Positions 1-8,802 of a DNA stretch of 60,906 bases are shown here, in pieces (within the stretch, counting starts at the first letter, position 1; the number at the start of each line of letters is the position of its first letter). Origin of the DNA: Pseudomonadota bacterium. GTDB lineage: Bacteria; Pseudomonadota; Gammaproteobacteria; CALCKW01. A program made the translations under genes and the position numbers. The notes under the pieces were generated by a model. That model was not told the origin of the DNA and did no database searches. It saw nothing but the letters and a program-made list of their open reading frames with translations. The stretch is taken from positions 1 through 60,906 of the forward strand of contig JBCCUP010000023.1 of the NCBI GenBank assembly GCA_039196715.1, read 5' to 3'.

Positions 1-112
1 CGCTGGCGGCGAGCACGGCGCCGAGTACGGCGGCGCACAGGGGCAAGCGGCTGCGCCGCAGCGTGCTCGATGAGGGGGAAAAGCACGGGAACGGCCGCAA
101 TCGCATCAACAT
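1..112 (-). CDS. N-terminal fragment of a putative secreted protein (cut by window edge)
   Basis: A leftward reading frame starts with ATG at 112 (a second ATG lies at 106) and stays open to the window edge. The visible 37 codons give a basic N-region containing LRRSR, followed by a hydrophobic alanine/leucine-rich run (LCAAVLGAVLAAS), which is the shape of a Sec signal peptide. A GAGTGA-like ribosome site precedes the start. No family can be named because only the signal region is inside the window. It is divergent from the 5'-nucleotidase gene, so positions 113-317 would hold both promoters. Moderate to low confidence; it could be a chance frame. Confidence 0.45.
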   Translation of the reverse strand, partial: MLMRLRPFPCFSPSSSTLRRSRLPLCAAVLGAVLAAS

Positions 113-317
113 ATTCACTCGCTTGCGTAGCATTAAAGTAATACGTGGAGGTGCGGATCGGCAGCGCAGTGGAAACCTTGAGCGGAAATTGCTTTTTTTT
201 TCGCGCGCCTGTGAGCTTGGGTGAGGTGTGTCGCCAGTCGCCCCTGCCGCTGGCCTCGGGGCCGGAGTGGGCGGTACAGTGTGGGCACGCCGCGACACAG
301 ATGAACCGATAGCAGCC

Positions 318-1973
318 ATGCACAAACTGTTGTACGTCAGCGCCGTCTCGCTCGCCGTGCTGATGGGATGCAGTGGCACCGTGTCCACCGTGCCGCCAGC
401 CTGGGACGTGGACCGCGACTACCGCCTGACGATCCTGCACACCAACGACCACCACGGCCGGTTCTGGCCCAATCGGCACGGCGAATACGGCCTGGCGGCG
501 CGCAAGACGCTGGTGGATCGCCTGCGTGCCGAAGTCGCAGCTGAGGGCGGCAGTGTGTTGCTGCTGTCTGGCGGTGACATCAACACCGGCGTGCCCGAAT
601 CCGACTTGCAGAACGCCGAGCCGGATTTCAAGGGCATGTCCATGCTGGGCTACGACGCCATGGCCATTGGCAACCACGAGTTCGACAACCCGCTGTCGGT
701 GCTCGACGAGCAACAGGGCTGGGCAAACTTCCCGATGTTGTCGGCCAACATTTATGACGAGTCTGGCGATCGGCGTTACCAGGCCTACGAAATCTTCGAG
801 AAACAGGGTCTCAAGATTGCGGTCATCGGACTCACCACCGAAGACACCGCGCGCATCGGCAACCCCGAGTACATCAGCGAGCTCGAGTTTCGTGACCCCA
901 AACCCGAGGCTGCGACGCTGATCACGCAGCTACGCGCCGAGGAAAACCCGGACATCGTGCTCGCCGTAACGCACATGGGGCACTACGTGAACGCGTTCAG
1001 TGGCATCAACGCGCCGGGTGACGTCGCGCTGGCACGGTACCTCGAGCCCGGCATGCTCGACCTGATTGTCGGCGGACACTCGCAGGAACCGGTTTGCATG
1101 GTGCGCGAACTCAACGCCTACGCGGACTTCAAGCCCGGCGATGTGTGCCAGCCCGATCGGCAGAACGGCACCTGGATTGTCCAGGCCCACGAGTGGGGCA
1201 AGTACGTGGGCCGGGTCGATCTGGTGTTTCGCAACGGCGAACTCGCGCTCGAGAACTACGAGTTGATCCCGGTCAACCTGAAGAAGAAAGTCACGGTGAA
1301 CGGCGAAAGCACGCGCGTCCACATCCAGGACGAGATCGAGGCCGACACCGACGTCGCCGCGTTCCTCGCGCCCTACCAGGCGCGGGGCGAAGAGCTGATC
1401 GGGTTCAAGGTTGGCAGCAGCACGGGTCGCCTCGAGGGCGACCGCAACAAGGTCCGGTTCGGTCAGACCAACCTCGGTCGCCTGATCGCCACGGCGCAGG
1501 CGGCCAAGGCGCGGGCGGATTTCGGCGTGATGAACTCAGGCGGTGTGCGGGCGTCGATCGAAGCGGGCGACATCAGCTACCGCGATGTGTTGACGGTGCA
1601 CCCGTTCGGCAACAGCCTGACCTACACCAGCATGACCGGCTCCGAGGTCGTGGACTACCTGAATGTGGTCGCGGCAATGCCGGTCGATTCTGGCGCCTAC
1701 GCGCAGTTTGCCGGCATCAGCATGACGGTCACGCCCACCGGGGTGCGCAACGTGGTCATCGGCGGGGAACCGCTCGATCCGAAGCGCACGTACCGCTTCA
1801 CCGTGCCGAGCTTCAACGCGGCGGGCGGTGACGGCTACCCGAAACTGATCGAACACCCGGGCTACGTCGACACCGGTTTTGTCGATGCCGATGTGTTGAA
1901 GGAATTCATCGAGGTGAACAGCCCCGTGGACCCGGCGAGTTTCGAGCCCGCGGGCGAGATCGTCTACCGCTAG
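318..1973 (+). CDS. 5'-nucleotidase/2',3'-cyclic phosphodiesterase family lipoprotein (UshA-like)
   Basis: Predicted envelope metallophosphoesterase that hydrolyses nucleotides or nucleotide sugars outside the cytoplasm. I start it at the ATG at 318, because that gives a signal peptide with a lipobox (LMGC, Cys18). Metal-site motifs run in family order: HTNDHH near residue 38, SGGDINTG, GNHEFD near 118, then HMGH and GGHSQEP. The C-terminal 5'-nucleotidase domain (about residues 360-551) has the expected FGQTNLGRL and NSGGVRAS segments. The length of 551 residues is normal for the family. The DUF1801 gene follows after 2 bp, so the two may be co-transcribed. The exact substrate cannot be read from sequence. 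Confidence 0.9.
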   Translation: MHKLLYVSAVSLAVLMGCSGTVSTVPPAWDVDRDYRLTILHTNDHHGRFWPNRHGEYGLAARKTLVDRLRAEVAAEGGSVLLLSGGDINTGVPESDLQNAEPDFKGMSMLGYDAMAIGNHEFDNPLSVLDEQQGWANFPMLSANIYDESGDRRYQAYEIFEKQGLKIAVIGLTTEDTARIGNPEYISELEFRDPKPEAATLITQLRAEENPDIVLAVTHMGHYVNAFSGINAPGDVALARYLEPGMLDLIVGGHSQEPVCMVRELNAYADFKPGDVCQPDRQNGTWIVQAHEWGKYVGRVDLVFRNGELALENYELIPVNLKKKVTVNGESTRVHIQDEIEADTDVAAFLAPYQARGEELIGFKVGSSTGRLEGDRNKVRFGQTNLGRLIATAQAAKARADFGVMNSGGVRASIEAGDISYRDVLTVHPFGNSLTYTSMTGSEVVDYLNVVAAMPVDSGAYAQFAGISMTVTPTGVRNVVIGGEPLDPKRTYRFTVPSFNAAGGDGYPKLIEHPGYVDTGFVDADVLKEFIEVNSPVDPASFEPAGEIVYR

Positions 1974-1975
1974 GC

Positions 1976-2407
1976 GTGGCGACCGGCAACAAGACCGGGC
2001 CGACCACGGCGTCCGTCCCCGGCTTTCTGGCGGGTGTCGAGCCGCGGCGCCGTCGGGAGGATGCAACGGTGTTGCGGGCGCTGTTCGAGGAACTGACCGG
2101 GTGGCAGGGCGTGATGTGGGGCTCGAACATCGTCGGATTCGGCGCCTACCACGACGTCTACGCAAGCGGACGCGAGGGTGACTTCCTCGCGACCGGCTTC
2201 AGCCCGCGCAAAACGGGCTTGTCCATCTACATCTTGCCGGGCTACCAGGACGACAGCGCACTGCTCGCGCGCTTGGGCAAACACCGCGCGGGCGCATCGT
2301 GCCTGAGCGTGAACACGTTAGCTGACATCGACCTTGACGTGTTGCGCGAGTTGATCAAACGTGGACTCGCCGACCTCAGTGGGCAGTGGCCGGTCAGACC
2401 GTCGTGA
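1976..2407 (+). CDS. DUF1801 domain-containing protein
   Basis: A 143-residue cytoplasmic protein with a GTG start 2 bp after the stop of the upstream nucleotidase gene. The segment WQGVMWGSNIVGFGAYHDVYASGREG and the following FLATGFSPRK / LSIYILPGY stretch are typical of DUF1801 (YdhG-like) proteins, a small alpha/beta family of unknown biochemical role. The tail holds the usual ADIDLDVLRELI helix. It is convergent with the sulfatase gene, 28 bp away. I can assign only the family, not a function. Confidence 0.8.
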   Translation: MATGNKTGPTTASVPGFLAGVEPRRRREDATVLRALFEELTGWQGVMWGSNIVGFGAYHDVYASGREGDFLATGFSPRKTGLSIYILPGYQDDSALLARLGKHRAGASCLSVNTLADIDLDVLRELIKRGLADLSGQWPVRPS

Positions 2408-2435
2408 CAGGCTGAGCGGGTTGCAACGTCTGCCC

Positions 2436-3887
2436 TCAGTACCCGTACACCGGTGACCAATCGTCGCCCCAGGCGAGGCGCCAGAGTTCGCCGACCATGG
2501 TGTTTTGAATCGGACGCCCGCCGCGCCAGAGGTCGGCTTCGGGCCGGGCATGGGTGTCGAAATAGGCGTCGATGCGCGCCGCAAGGTGCTCTGCTGTGTC
2601 GCGGTGATCGGGGTCACCGACCAGGTTGTGCGTCTCCTGCGGGTCGGCGGTGGTGTCGAACAGCGCATCGCCGATGGGCACGTCGCCGCCGCTGAAGCGA
2701 CGGAAGTAGCACCAGTGGTCGGTGCGGATCACACGGGTTTCCTCCTGCTCGGCGTACACCTCGTCTGCGCCCCAGTGCCCGGGCTCCTCGGCACCCGCGA
2801 GCAGCGGGGCGAGCGAGCGGCTCGGCGCGCTCGCGTCGGGTTCGAGCCCCACGCTGTCGAGCACGGTCGCGAACAGGTCGAGGTTTGAGACACAGCGGTC
2901 TGAAGTCCGACCCGACGCGATTGCTCCGCTGCGACGGATGATCAGTGGCACCGAGTGGGCGGCGCGGTGGAGGTTGGACGGCCAGGTCGATGCGCCGTGC
3001 CCCCAGAAGCCGTGGTGGCCGAGTGACAATCCGTGGTCGGCAGAGAAGACGACCAGCGTGTCGCCCTTGTCATCACAGGCATCGAGCACCTGGGCGATGG
3101 CATCGTCAATCAGGGAAATCTGGCTGTAGTAGTCACGGTAGGTTGGCAGGTGGTTGGGTGCCCGCATCAGCATCGAGAAATCCAGCCCACCGCCGCTTTG
3201 CGACTTGACCCGGTCGTAGTTGTCGACCGCCACCCGCGAGATAGGGTTGCGTGGGATGGTCGCGATCGGGCTGTCGTCGTAGAGGTGCGAGAAGCGGTTT
3301 CGCTGGCCCGAGTTCGTCGCAGGCCAGTGCCCATAGGGTGAGGGCAGGGGGAGGTAGGCGAAAAAGGGTCGGTCGGCGTCGCGGATGAACCGGGTCGCGC
3401 GCTCGCAGAAGAAGTCCACCGAGTGGCCCGTGTGGTCGAAGTGCCGGCCGTTGTCGGTCATGCGGTTCTGGTAGAAGCTGCGAACGTGGCCGTGCTCCAT
3501 CGTGACCCAGTCGTGCCAGCCCGGCCCGGGTGTGGCCGTCTCCCCGAGGTGGTATTTCCCGAACAGCCCGGTGATGTAACCGTGCGCGGCCAGGCGCTCG
3601 GGCAGGGTGCGGTGCCCCGCCAGCGCGTGCCAGCCCGCGGGCCACGCCTGCCTGTTTCGATCGTCGATCCAGGAGTGCACACCGTGTTGGGACGGTAGCA
3701 AGCCGGTCAGGACCGAGGCGCGGCACGGCGAGCAGAACCCGTTCGGACAGAAGGCGCGGTCGAAACGCATGCCCTGCGCGGCCAGCCGGTCGAGGTTGGG
3801 TGTGTGGACTTCCGCATTGCCGTAACACCCGAGCGTCTCGGCCTGTTGGTTGTCGGTCAGGATCAGGACGACATTGGGTTGCGACAT
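2436..3887 (-). CDS. Sulfatase (formylglycine-dependent type I)
   Basis: Type I sulfatase of 483 residues that should hydrolyse sulfate esters after conversion of Cys52 to formylglycine. The maturation motif CSPCRASVLTG (Cys52 first) fits the C-x-P-x-R rule. Metal-ligand regions are LILTDNQ near the N-terminus, where the second Asp of the usual TDDQ is Asn, and FSADHGLSLGHHGFWGHG further on. I chose the ATG at 3887 (MSQPNVVLIL) because upstream codons are not family-like. No signal peptide is visible, so it is probably cytoplasmic. No anaerobic or FGE-type maturase is encoded nearby. The natural ester is unknown; algal polysaccharide or choline/aryl sulfates are all possible. Confidence 0.9.
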   Translation of the reverse strand: MSQPNVVLILTDNQQAETLGCYGNAEVHTPNLDRLAAQGMRFDRAFCPNGFCSPCRASVLTGLLPSQHGVHSWIDDRNRQAWPAGWHALAGHRTLPERLAAHGYITGLFGKYHLGETATPGPGWHDWVTMEHGHVRSFYQNRMTDNGRHFDHTGHSVDFFCERATRFIRDADRPFFAYLPLPSPYGHWPATNSGQRNRFSHLYDDSPIATIPRNPISRVAVDNYDRVKSQSGGGLDFSMLMRAPNHLPTYRDYYSQISLIDDAIAQVLDACDDKGDTLVVFSADHGLSLGHHGFWGHGASTWPSNLHRAAHSVPLIIRRSGAIASGRTSDRCVSNLDLFATVLDSVGLEPDASAPSRSLAPLLAGAEEPGHWGADEVYAEQEETRVIRTDHWCYFRRFSGGDVPIGDALFDTTADPQETHNLVGDPDHRDTAEHLAARIDAYFDTHARPEADLWRGGRPIQNTMVGELWRLAWGDDWSPVYGY

Positions 3888-3956
3888 GCTGTTGTCCTTG
3901 CTGCGCTGGGTGGGCGGATTCACTGCAGAGCCGACCTGCTTCGCATCAGTGTCGCT

Positions 3957-5762
3957 TCAGCAAACTGATGTCGTGACAACCGGTGCCAGCACTGCGACTG
4001 TCAACCAAGCCAGTCCGACAAGCAGTACCACCGGCAAGACATACTTGACCAGCAGCTTGTACTGGGCTGCGGCGAGCTGCCAACCCAACAACTGCATGGC
4101 AAGCCGCTCGACAATCGACTGCTTGAACTCGCCCTGTTCTGCGGCCGCGACGACCCGCGTGCCTTCGGTGCGCACGCGCGCGAGACCGAGGTCGGCAAGC
4201 GACCGGCGTCGGGTGCGCAGGCGCTTGGAGTACACCCAGGTGCCGAGGAACACGAACAACGAGATGAACAGGGCGAGGTTCTGGTGGGTGTTGATGTCGT
4301 TCGGGCAGGTGCGCCAGGGCCACCAGACGCCGGCGAGGTAGGCGAGGAACACGGTCAGTGCAATCACACAGACGTTGTGGTTGGCCTGGCTTAACAGCAC
4401 GTTTTCGTGGAGCCGCTGGCGCGCTTTGGTGTGCAGGGCAAACAGGTGTCCTATGTTGAGCGACACCGCGGCGGCGTCATCAGCTGATGCTGCACGCGCG
4501 TCGATGTGGATGGGTAACTGTCTGGTGGCGGAGCGCCCCCACGGTTTGGCCAGTGCCGTGGGTGCGTATTCGTCGTGGTTCGCCAGCAGTCTCGAGATGG
4601 CCGATTTGTGAATGACCGCTGCCGGTGCTCGCACCTCCACTTCGTCCAGGCTGTCCGTGACGCCCTGGTTGCACAGCATGTGGATGTTTCGTGGTTTGTA
4701 GCGGTAGAGCGCTGCGAGGCCGCGCCGGCTGTTGTGCAAGGGGCCGTCGAAGCGCGCCATGCCGCGGATCTGCGCTTCGTTCTCGGCTTTGAAACCGGCC
4801 TCGAAACCCTGCCGGGTGGCAGCGTGCTTGTATTCCTCGATCATCCATTGCAGCGCCTGGTTGGCCAGTGCGTCATCGGGGTAGCCGCCGCCGAGGTCGG
4901 CGTGCACGCCGGCGAACCACACCTGCTTGACGTCAGCGTTGCCGTGGGAAGCACATTCGTTCCAGATCAGCGGCTTGAAGGTTTGTCGTGCCTCGTCGAG
5001 TGCCAGGGCCTGGCGCGCACACTGCACCCGCGGGTTGATGTCGTGGTCGTTGAAACGCAAGGGTGTGATCAGGTTGTTGACCACCACAGCCAGCTCATCA
5101 ATGGGCAGGCCGTAGGCAGCCACCGTGTCCCAGACGCCGAGAAACTGAATCCGTGGACTGCAGTAGGCCTCGGCGGCGCCGCCGAGGTAGCGCGCCTGAA
5201 AGCGCGCCTGCGTGTGGTGCCGGTAGGCGAGACTGAACAACGGCCCATGCGGCAGTGTGTTCGGGGCGCGGTCCTCGGCGCGCCAACTCGATCGAAACCG
5301 GTAGGTCCGCCAGGCCTCTTTTGCGATCCTGACCGCGCGGCCGCGACGGTCCGGCGGCAACCGATGCCAGGCTTCGGGGTCGTGCGTCGCGGCGGCGGCC
5401 ATGTCGTCCTTGTCCGCCAGCGGCACGATGCCCAGCTTGCAGACCATGGCAGCCACCAGCCGCACGGTGAATGCACCGCGGCTGAAGCCGACCATGACGA
5501 TGCGATCTCCCGGCTTGTAGTGCAGACACAGCGACGCGTAAAGCTCCTGCACGTTGCCTGCGAGTCCGATGCCGAAGGCGCCCCCGGCGGCGCGAGCCAA
5601 CGGGAAATTGGAGGTGCCCACGCCATCGTCGTAGAACGCGAGTTGGTGACTGCCGTCGCCGAGGTGCAAGGCCTGGTAGAAGCGCCAGACGTTGCTGCGG
5701 TGCGAGGACGCCGCACTGTTGCCGGTACCGTCTGACAGCAGGTAAATCGTGCGTGGTGTCAT
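3957..5762 (-). CDS. DUF2235 alpha/beta hydrolase with C-terminal membrane segments
   Basis: A 601-residue member of DUF2235, the alpha/beta-hydrolase family that includes type VI secretion phospholipase effectors (Tle1/4-like). N-terminal LLSDGTGN and the nucleophile elbow GFSRGAFTVR (about residue 92) are diagnostic. The acidic/His region near AGVHADLGGGYPDDAL also matches. The last ~170 residues contain about three hydrophobic spans (around VCVIALTVFLAYLAGVWW, LALFISLFVFLGTWVY and VLPVVLLVGLAWLTVAV), so it is likely membrane-anchored. No T6SS genes (vgrG, hcp, tss) or immunity gene is adjacent, so an effector role is not supported here. A second, interrupted DUF2235 gene lies at 8803-9927. 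Confidence 0.85.
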   Translation of the reverse strand: MTPRTIYLLSDGTGNSAASSHRSNVWRFYQALHLGDGSHQLAFYDDGVGTSNFPLARAAGGAFGIGLAGNVQELYASLCLHYKPGDRIVMVGFSRGAFTVRLVAAMVCKLGIVPLADKDDMAAAATHDPEAWHRLPPDRRGRAVRIAKEAWRTYRFRSSWRAEDRAPNTLPHGPLFSLAYRHHTQARFQARYLGGAAEAYCSPRIQFLGVWDTVAAYGLPIDELAVVVNNLITPLRFNDHDINPRVQCARQALALDEARQTFKPLIWNECASHGNADVKQVWFAGVHADLGGGYPDDALANQALQWMIEEYKHAATRQGFEAGFKAENEAQIRGMARFDGPLHNSRRGLAALYRYKPRNIHMLCNQGVTDSLDEVEVRAPAAVIHKSAISRLLANHDEYAPTALAKPWGRSATRQLPIHIDARAASADDAAAVSLNIGHLFALHTKARQRLHENVLLSQANHNVCVIALTVFLAYLAGVWWPWRTCPNDINTHQNLALFISLFVFLGTWVYSKRLRTRRRSLADLGLARVRTEGTRVVAAAEQGEFKQSIVERLAMQLLGWQLAAAQYKLLVKYVLPVVLLVGLAWLTVAVLAPVVTTSVC

Positions 5763-5857
5763 CTTGTCCCCTCGGCAAACTCTCAGCGTCCGGCCCGGCC
5801 GTGCCTTTCAGAGGGCGCCGCCGTATCATGCAGACGCGCATCATCGGAGATTTGGCC

Positions 5858-6571
5858 GTGGACACCAAGACCCTTTTGGACGAATTGCTCAACGCCGGGC
5901 GCGAATTGGGCCAGCAGGCCAAGGCCAAGGGGAGTGGGCTCGCGGACTCGGTGCTGGACCTGCCGGACACCGGTCCGGAGCGCGACGCTGCTTTGGCCGG
6001 GCTCGGCAAGGGCGCGGCTGCTGCGGGTGTGCTCGCGCTGCTGCTCGGCACCGACGGCGGGCGCAAGTTGACCGGCACTGCGATCAAGCTCGGCAGTGTC
6101 GCGGCACTGGGTGGGGTTGCCTGGAAAGCGTGGCAGAACTGGCAGGCCAAGCAGGTGGCCACCCCGCCAACCGACGCCGACGCACCGGTGCCGAGGCCGG
6201 TTGATGCGCTGACCGGTGAGGCGGCCGATCTCCGTAGCCTGCGGCTGCTGCGCGCGATGATCGCCGCCGCGCGGGCCGACGGCCATGTTGACGACGAAGA
6301 GCAACGGCGCATCGAAGCCCGGCTCGGCGAGTTCGACCTGCCAGCCGACGCGATGGCGTTGCTTCAGGCCGAAATGCAGAAGCCCCTCCAGCCGAACGAT
6401 GTGGCTGACGGCGTCACCGACCCCGAGGAGGCGGCGGAGATCTACCTCGCCTCGTTGACCGTGATCGACCTCGACAACTTCCTCGAGCGCGCGTGGATGG
6501 ACGAACTGGCGCGGGCGCTGGCCTTGCCGGACGGTCTCGTGCAGGAGTTGTACGAACGCAGCCGCGCCTAG
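5858..6571 (+). CDS. DUF533 / YebE-like TerB-fold inner-membrane protein
   Basis: A 237-residue protein. I prefer the GTG at 5858 over the ATG at 5828: a GGAGA ribosome site lies 7 bp before the GTG, and the resulting start (DTKTLLDELLNAG) resembles DUF533 family N-termini. A glycine/alanine-rich hydrophobic stretch around GAAAAGVLALLLGTDGGRK and GSVAALGGVAWKAW (about residues 50-90) is the predicted membrane segment. The C-terminal half (from LRSLRLLRAMIAAARADGH to the end) is a helical TerB-like domain with the acidic DGHVDDEEQ motif. The role of the family is unclear (YebE is stress-associated in E. coli). Confidence 0.75.
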   Translation: MDTKTLLDELLNAGRELGQQAKAKGSGLADSVLDLPDTGPERDAALAGLGKGAAAAGVLALLLGTDGGRKLTGTAIKLGSVAALGGVAWKAWQNWQAKQVATPPTDADAPVPRPVDALTGEAADLRSLRLLRAMIAAARADGHVDDEEQRRIEARLGEFDLPADAMALLQAEMQKPLQPNDVADGVTDPEEAAEIYLASLTVIDLDNFLERAWMDELARALALPDGLVQELYERSRA

Positions 6572-6650
6572 CGGGCTGCGCCGACGGCTCGTCAGGCCTG
6601 CCGTTCTGATTGCGCCTTATTAGGTCGCAAACTGTCCATTTCAGGCGATT

Positions 6651-6664
6651 AACAGGCGCCTGTT
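6651..6664. promoter_or_regulatory. 14-bp perfect palindrome in the fhs leader
   Basis: AACAGGCGCCTGTT reads identically on both strands. It lies about 80 bp downstream of the DUF533 stop and 170 bp upstream of the fhs start. It could be a protein-binding dyad or part of a weak terminator for the upstream gene; there is no T-run after it. Confidence 0.35.
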
Positions 6665-6724
6665 GATAAGTCGCCGCGGGCACCTGCGCCCACAATCGCG
6701 CCCACCGCGCAGGCGTCCGAACGG

Positions 6725-6765
6725 CACTTCAGTGCACGTGAAACGATTTCACGTGAACACAAGTG
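6725..6765. promoter_or_regulatory. Operator-like dyad upstream of fhs (perfect 21-bp core)
   Basis: The core is a perfect inverted repeat at 6735-6755: CACGTGAAA, 3-bp centre CGA, TTTCACGTG. Symmetry continues outward, since CACTT at 6725-6729 pairs with AAGTG at 6761-6765 about the same centre. That makes 16 of 19 positions on each side matched in a 41-bp dyad. It sits 68 bp before the fhs start codon. The size and symmetry suggest a dimeric repressor site or a strong 5'-leader hairpin. No regulator gene is adjacent. Confidence 0.6.
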
Positions 6766-6833
6766 CGGTGCCGGGCCGCTTGTTCTGTTTCACCGCGCGT
6801 GGCCCCGCGCGCCCCAGCTGGACCCAAACGACC

Positions 6834-8513
6834 ATGGCTGTCAAATCCGACATTGAAATTGCGCGCGAAGCGTCGATGCACCCGATCACCGACGTGGGCG
6901 CCAAGCTCGACATCCCGGCTGATCAGCTTCTGCAGTACGGTCCACACAAAGCCAAGATTGCCTACGATTTCATCAACTCACTCGCCGACCGACCGGACGG
7001 CAAGCTGATCCTGGTGACCGCGATCTCACCGACACCGGCCGGTGAAGGCAAGACGACCACGACCGTCGGCCTCGGCGACGGCCTGAACCGCATCGGCAAG
7101 CGCGCCACGGTCTGCCTGCGCGAGCCGTCGCTCGGGCCCTGTTTCGGCATGAAGGGCGGAGCGGCTGGCGGCGGCTACGCGCAGGTGGTGCCGATGGAAG
7201 ACATCAACCTCCATTTCACCGGCGACTTCCACGCGATCGGCATTGCGCACAACCTGCTCTCGGCAATGATCGACAACCACGTCTATTGGGGCAACGCGAA
7301 CGCACTCGACACCCGGCGCATCGCATTCCGCCGCGTGGTCGACATGAACGACCGCTCGCTGCGGCAGATCACGTCGAGCCTCGGTGGTGTGTCCAACGGG
7401 TTTGCCCGTGAAGACGGCTTCGACATCACGGTGGCCTCCGAAATCATGGCGATCTTCTGTCTCGCGAAGGACCTGGACGACCTGACGGACCGCATCGGCA
7501 ACATCGTCGTGGGCTACACGCGCGAGCGCAAAGCGGTCCGCGCGCGCGACATCAAGGCGCACAGTGCCATGGCGGTGTTGCTCAAGGACGCGCTGATGCC
7601 GAACCTGGTGCAAACCCTTGAGAACAACCCGGCCTTCATCCACGGCGGACCCTTCGCCAACATCGCGCACGGATGCAACTCGGTGTCGGCCACCAAGACT
7701 GCGCTCAAGCTTGCGGATTACGTGGTCACTGAGGCGGGCTTCGGCGCCGACCTCGGCGCGGAGAAGTTCTTCGACATCAAATGCCGCAAAGCCGGGCTTG
7801 CGCCGGCGGCGGTGGTGGTGGTCGCGACCGTCCGTGCCCTCAAGATGCACGGCGGTGTGGCCAAGGCCGACCTCGGCGACGAGAATGTCGCGGCAGTTGA
7901 GGCCGGGTGCTCGAACCTCGCGCGGCACCTCGAAAACGTTAAGAAGTTCGGCGTGACGCCGGTGGTCGCAATCAACCAGTTCATCAACGACACCGATGCC
8001 GAGCTCGCGGCGGTCTCCAAAGTGGCCGAGGCGCTCGGTGCCAAAGCCATTGTCGCGTCGCACTGGGCCAACGGCGGCGCCGGCACCGAGGACCTCGCGC
8101 GCCACGTGGTCGAGGTGGTTGACGCCGCAGACACCAGCAGCTTCGCGCCGATCTACCCCGACGACATGCCGCTGTTCGACAAGATCAAGACCGTCTGCAC
8201 CGAGATCTACCGTGCCGAAGAGGTCACGGCGGATGCGAAAGTGCAGAAGCAGCTCGCCGACTGGGAGGCCGACGGCTATGGCGATCTGCCGGTGTGCATG
8301 GCCAAGACCCAGTACTCGTTCTCGACCAACCCCGATCTCAAGGGCGCACCGGAGGGTCACACGGTCAACATTCGGGAAGTGCGCCTGTCGGCCGGAGCCG
8401 GTTTCATCGTGGCGATTGCGGGCGACATCATGACCATGCCCGGTCTGCCCCGCGTGCCGGCGGCAGAGGCGATACACCTCGACGACGCGGGGCAGGTTCA
8501 GGGACTGTTCTGA
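6834..8513 (+). CDS. fhs: Formate--tetrahydrofolate ligase
   Basis: ATP-dependent ligase that makes 10-formyl-THF from formate and THF in one-carbon metabolism. It has 559 residues, normal for the family, starting at ATG 6834 ([10 protein letters not shown]). The P-loop [18 protein letters not shown] lies near residues 66-83. Downstream conserved blocks are [31 protein letters not shown]-like FTGDFHAIG, and the C-terminal [12 protein letters not shown]. It stands alone, with a stem-loop terminator after it and a dyad-rich 260-bp leader before it, so it probably has its own control. There are no folD, formate dehydrogenase or glycine-cleavage genes in the window to show which way the flux runs. 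Confidence 0.96.
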   Translation: MAVKSDIEIAREASMHPITDVGAKLDIPADQLLQYGPHKAKIAYDFINSLADRPDGKLILVTAISPTPAGEGKTTTTVGLGDGLNRIGKRATVCLREPSLGPCFGMKGGAAGGGYAQVVPMEDINLHFTGDFHAIGIAHNLLSAMIDNHVYWGNANALDTRRIAFRRVVDMNDRSLRQITSSLGGVSNGFAREDGFDITVASEIMAIFCLAKDLDDLTDRIGNIVVGYTRERKAVRARDIKAHSAMAVLLKDALMPNLVQTLENNPAFIHGGPFANIAHGCNSVSATKTALKLADYVVTEAGFGADLGAEKFFDIKCRKAGLAPAAVVVVATVRALKMHGGVAKADLGDENVAAVEAGCSNLARHLENVKKFGVTPVVAINQFINDTDAELAAVSKVAEALGAKAIVASHWANGGAGTEDLARHVVEVVDAADTSSFAPIYPDDMPLFDKIKTVCTEIYRAEEVTADAKVQKQLADWEADGYGDLPVCMAKTQYSFSTNPDLKGAPEGHTVNIREVRLSAGAGFIVAIAGDIMTMPGLPRVPAAEAIHLDDAGQVQGLF

Positions 8514-8571
8514 CCGTCCTGGTCGCAATCGGCGTCAGCCCCAGGGCGGTTGTCTCTCCGACAGGCGTCCA

Positions 8572-8604
8572 GCGAGGAGCGCGCACGTTGGCTCCTCGCG
8601 TTTT
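8572..8604 (+). terminator. Probable rho-independent terminator after fhs
   Basis: A perfect 9-bp stem, GCGAGGAGC (8572-8580) and GCTCCTCGC (8591-8599), with a 10-nt loop, is followed by GTTTT. It lies 58 bp after the fhs stop. The T-run is short, so termination may be partial. Confidence 0.65.
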
Positions 8605-8802
8605 CCCTGGCGGGCTACGCGCACGGGTGCCGTTTACCGTTGGCACTGCCCGCCGTGTGTGCCGGTGGCCTGCACCCGACGATCGGCCGACGTGCGCGGT
8701 GTGCGACCAGTCCAGGCCCCCTTCGGCTATTGCGCGGCGGTCGGGGAGGCGCGCGATGCTGTCCGCATCGTCTGATGCCATGCGAGCCGTGAGCGACATG
8801 CC

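Noticed and set aside
4575-5735. 386-codon frame antisense to the membrane-tailed DUF2235 gene
   Set aside because: Mirror of a well-supported gene, no recognisable domain.
7026-8528. 500-codon open frame antisense to fhs
   Set aside because: Fully opposite a conserved enzyme gene; its His/Arg/Val-rich product matches no family and arises from GC-rich codon structure.
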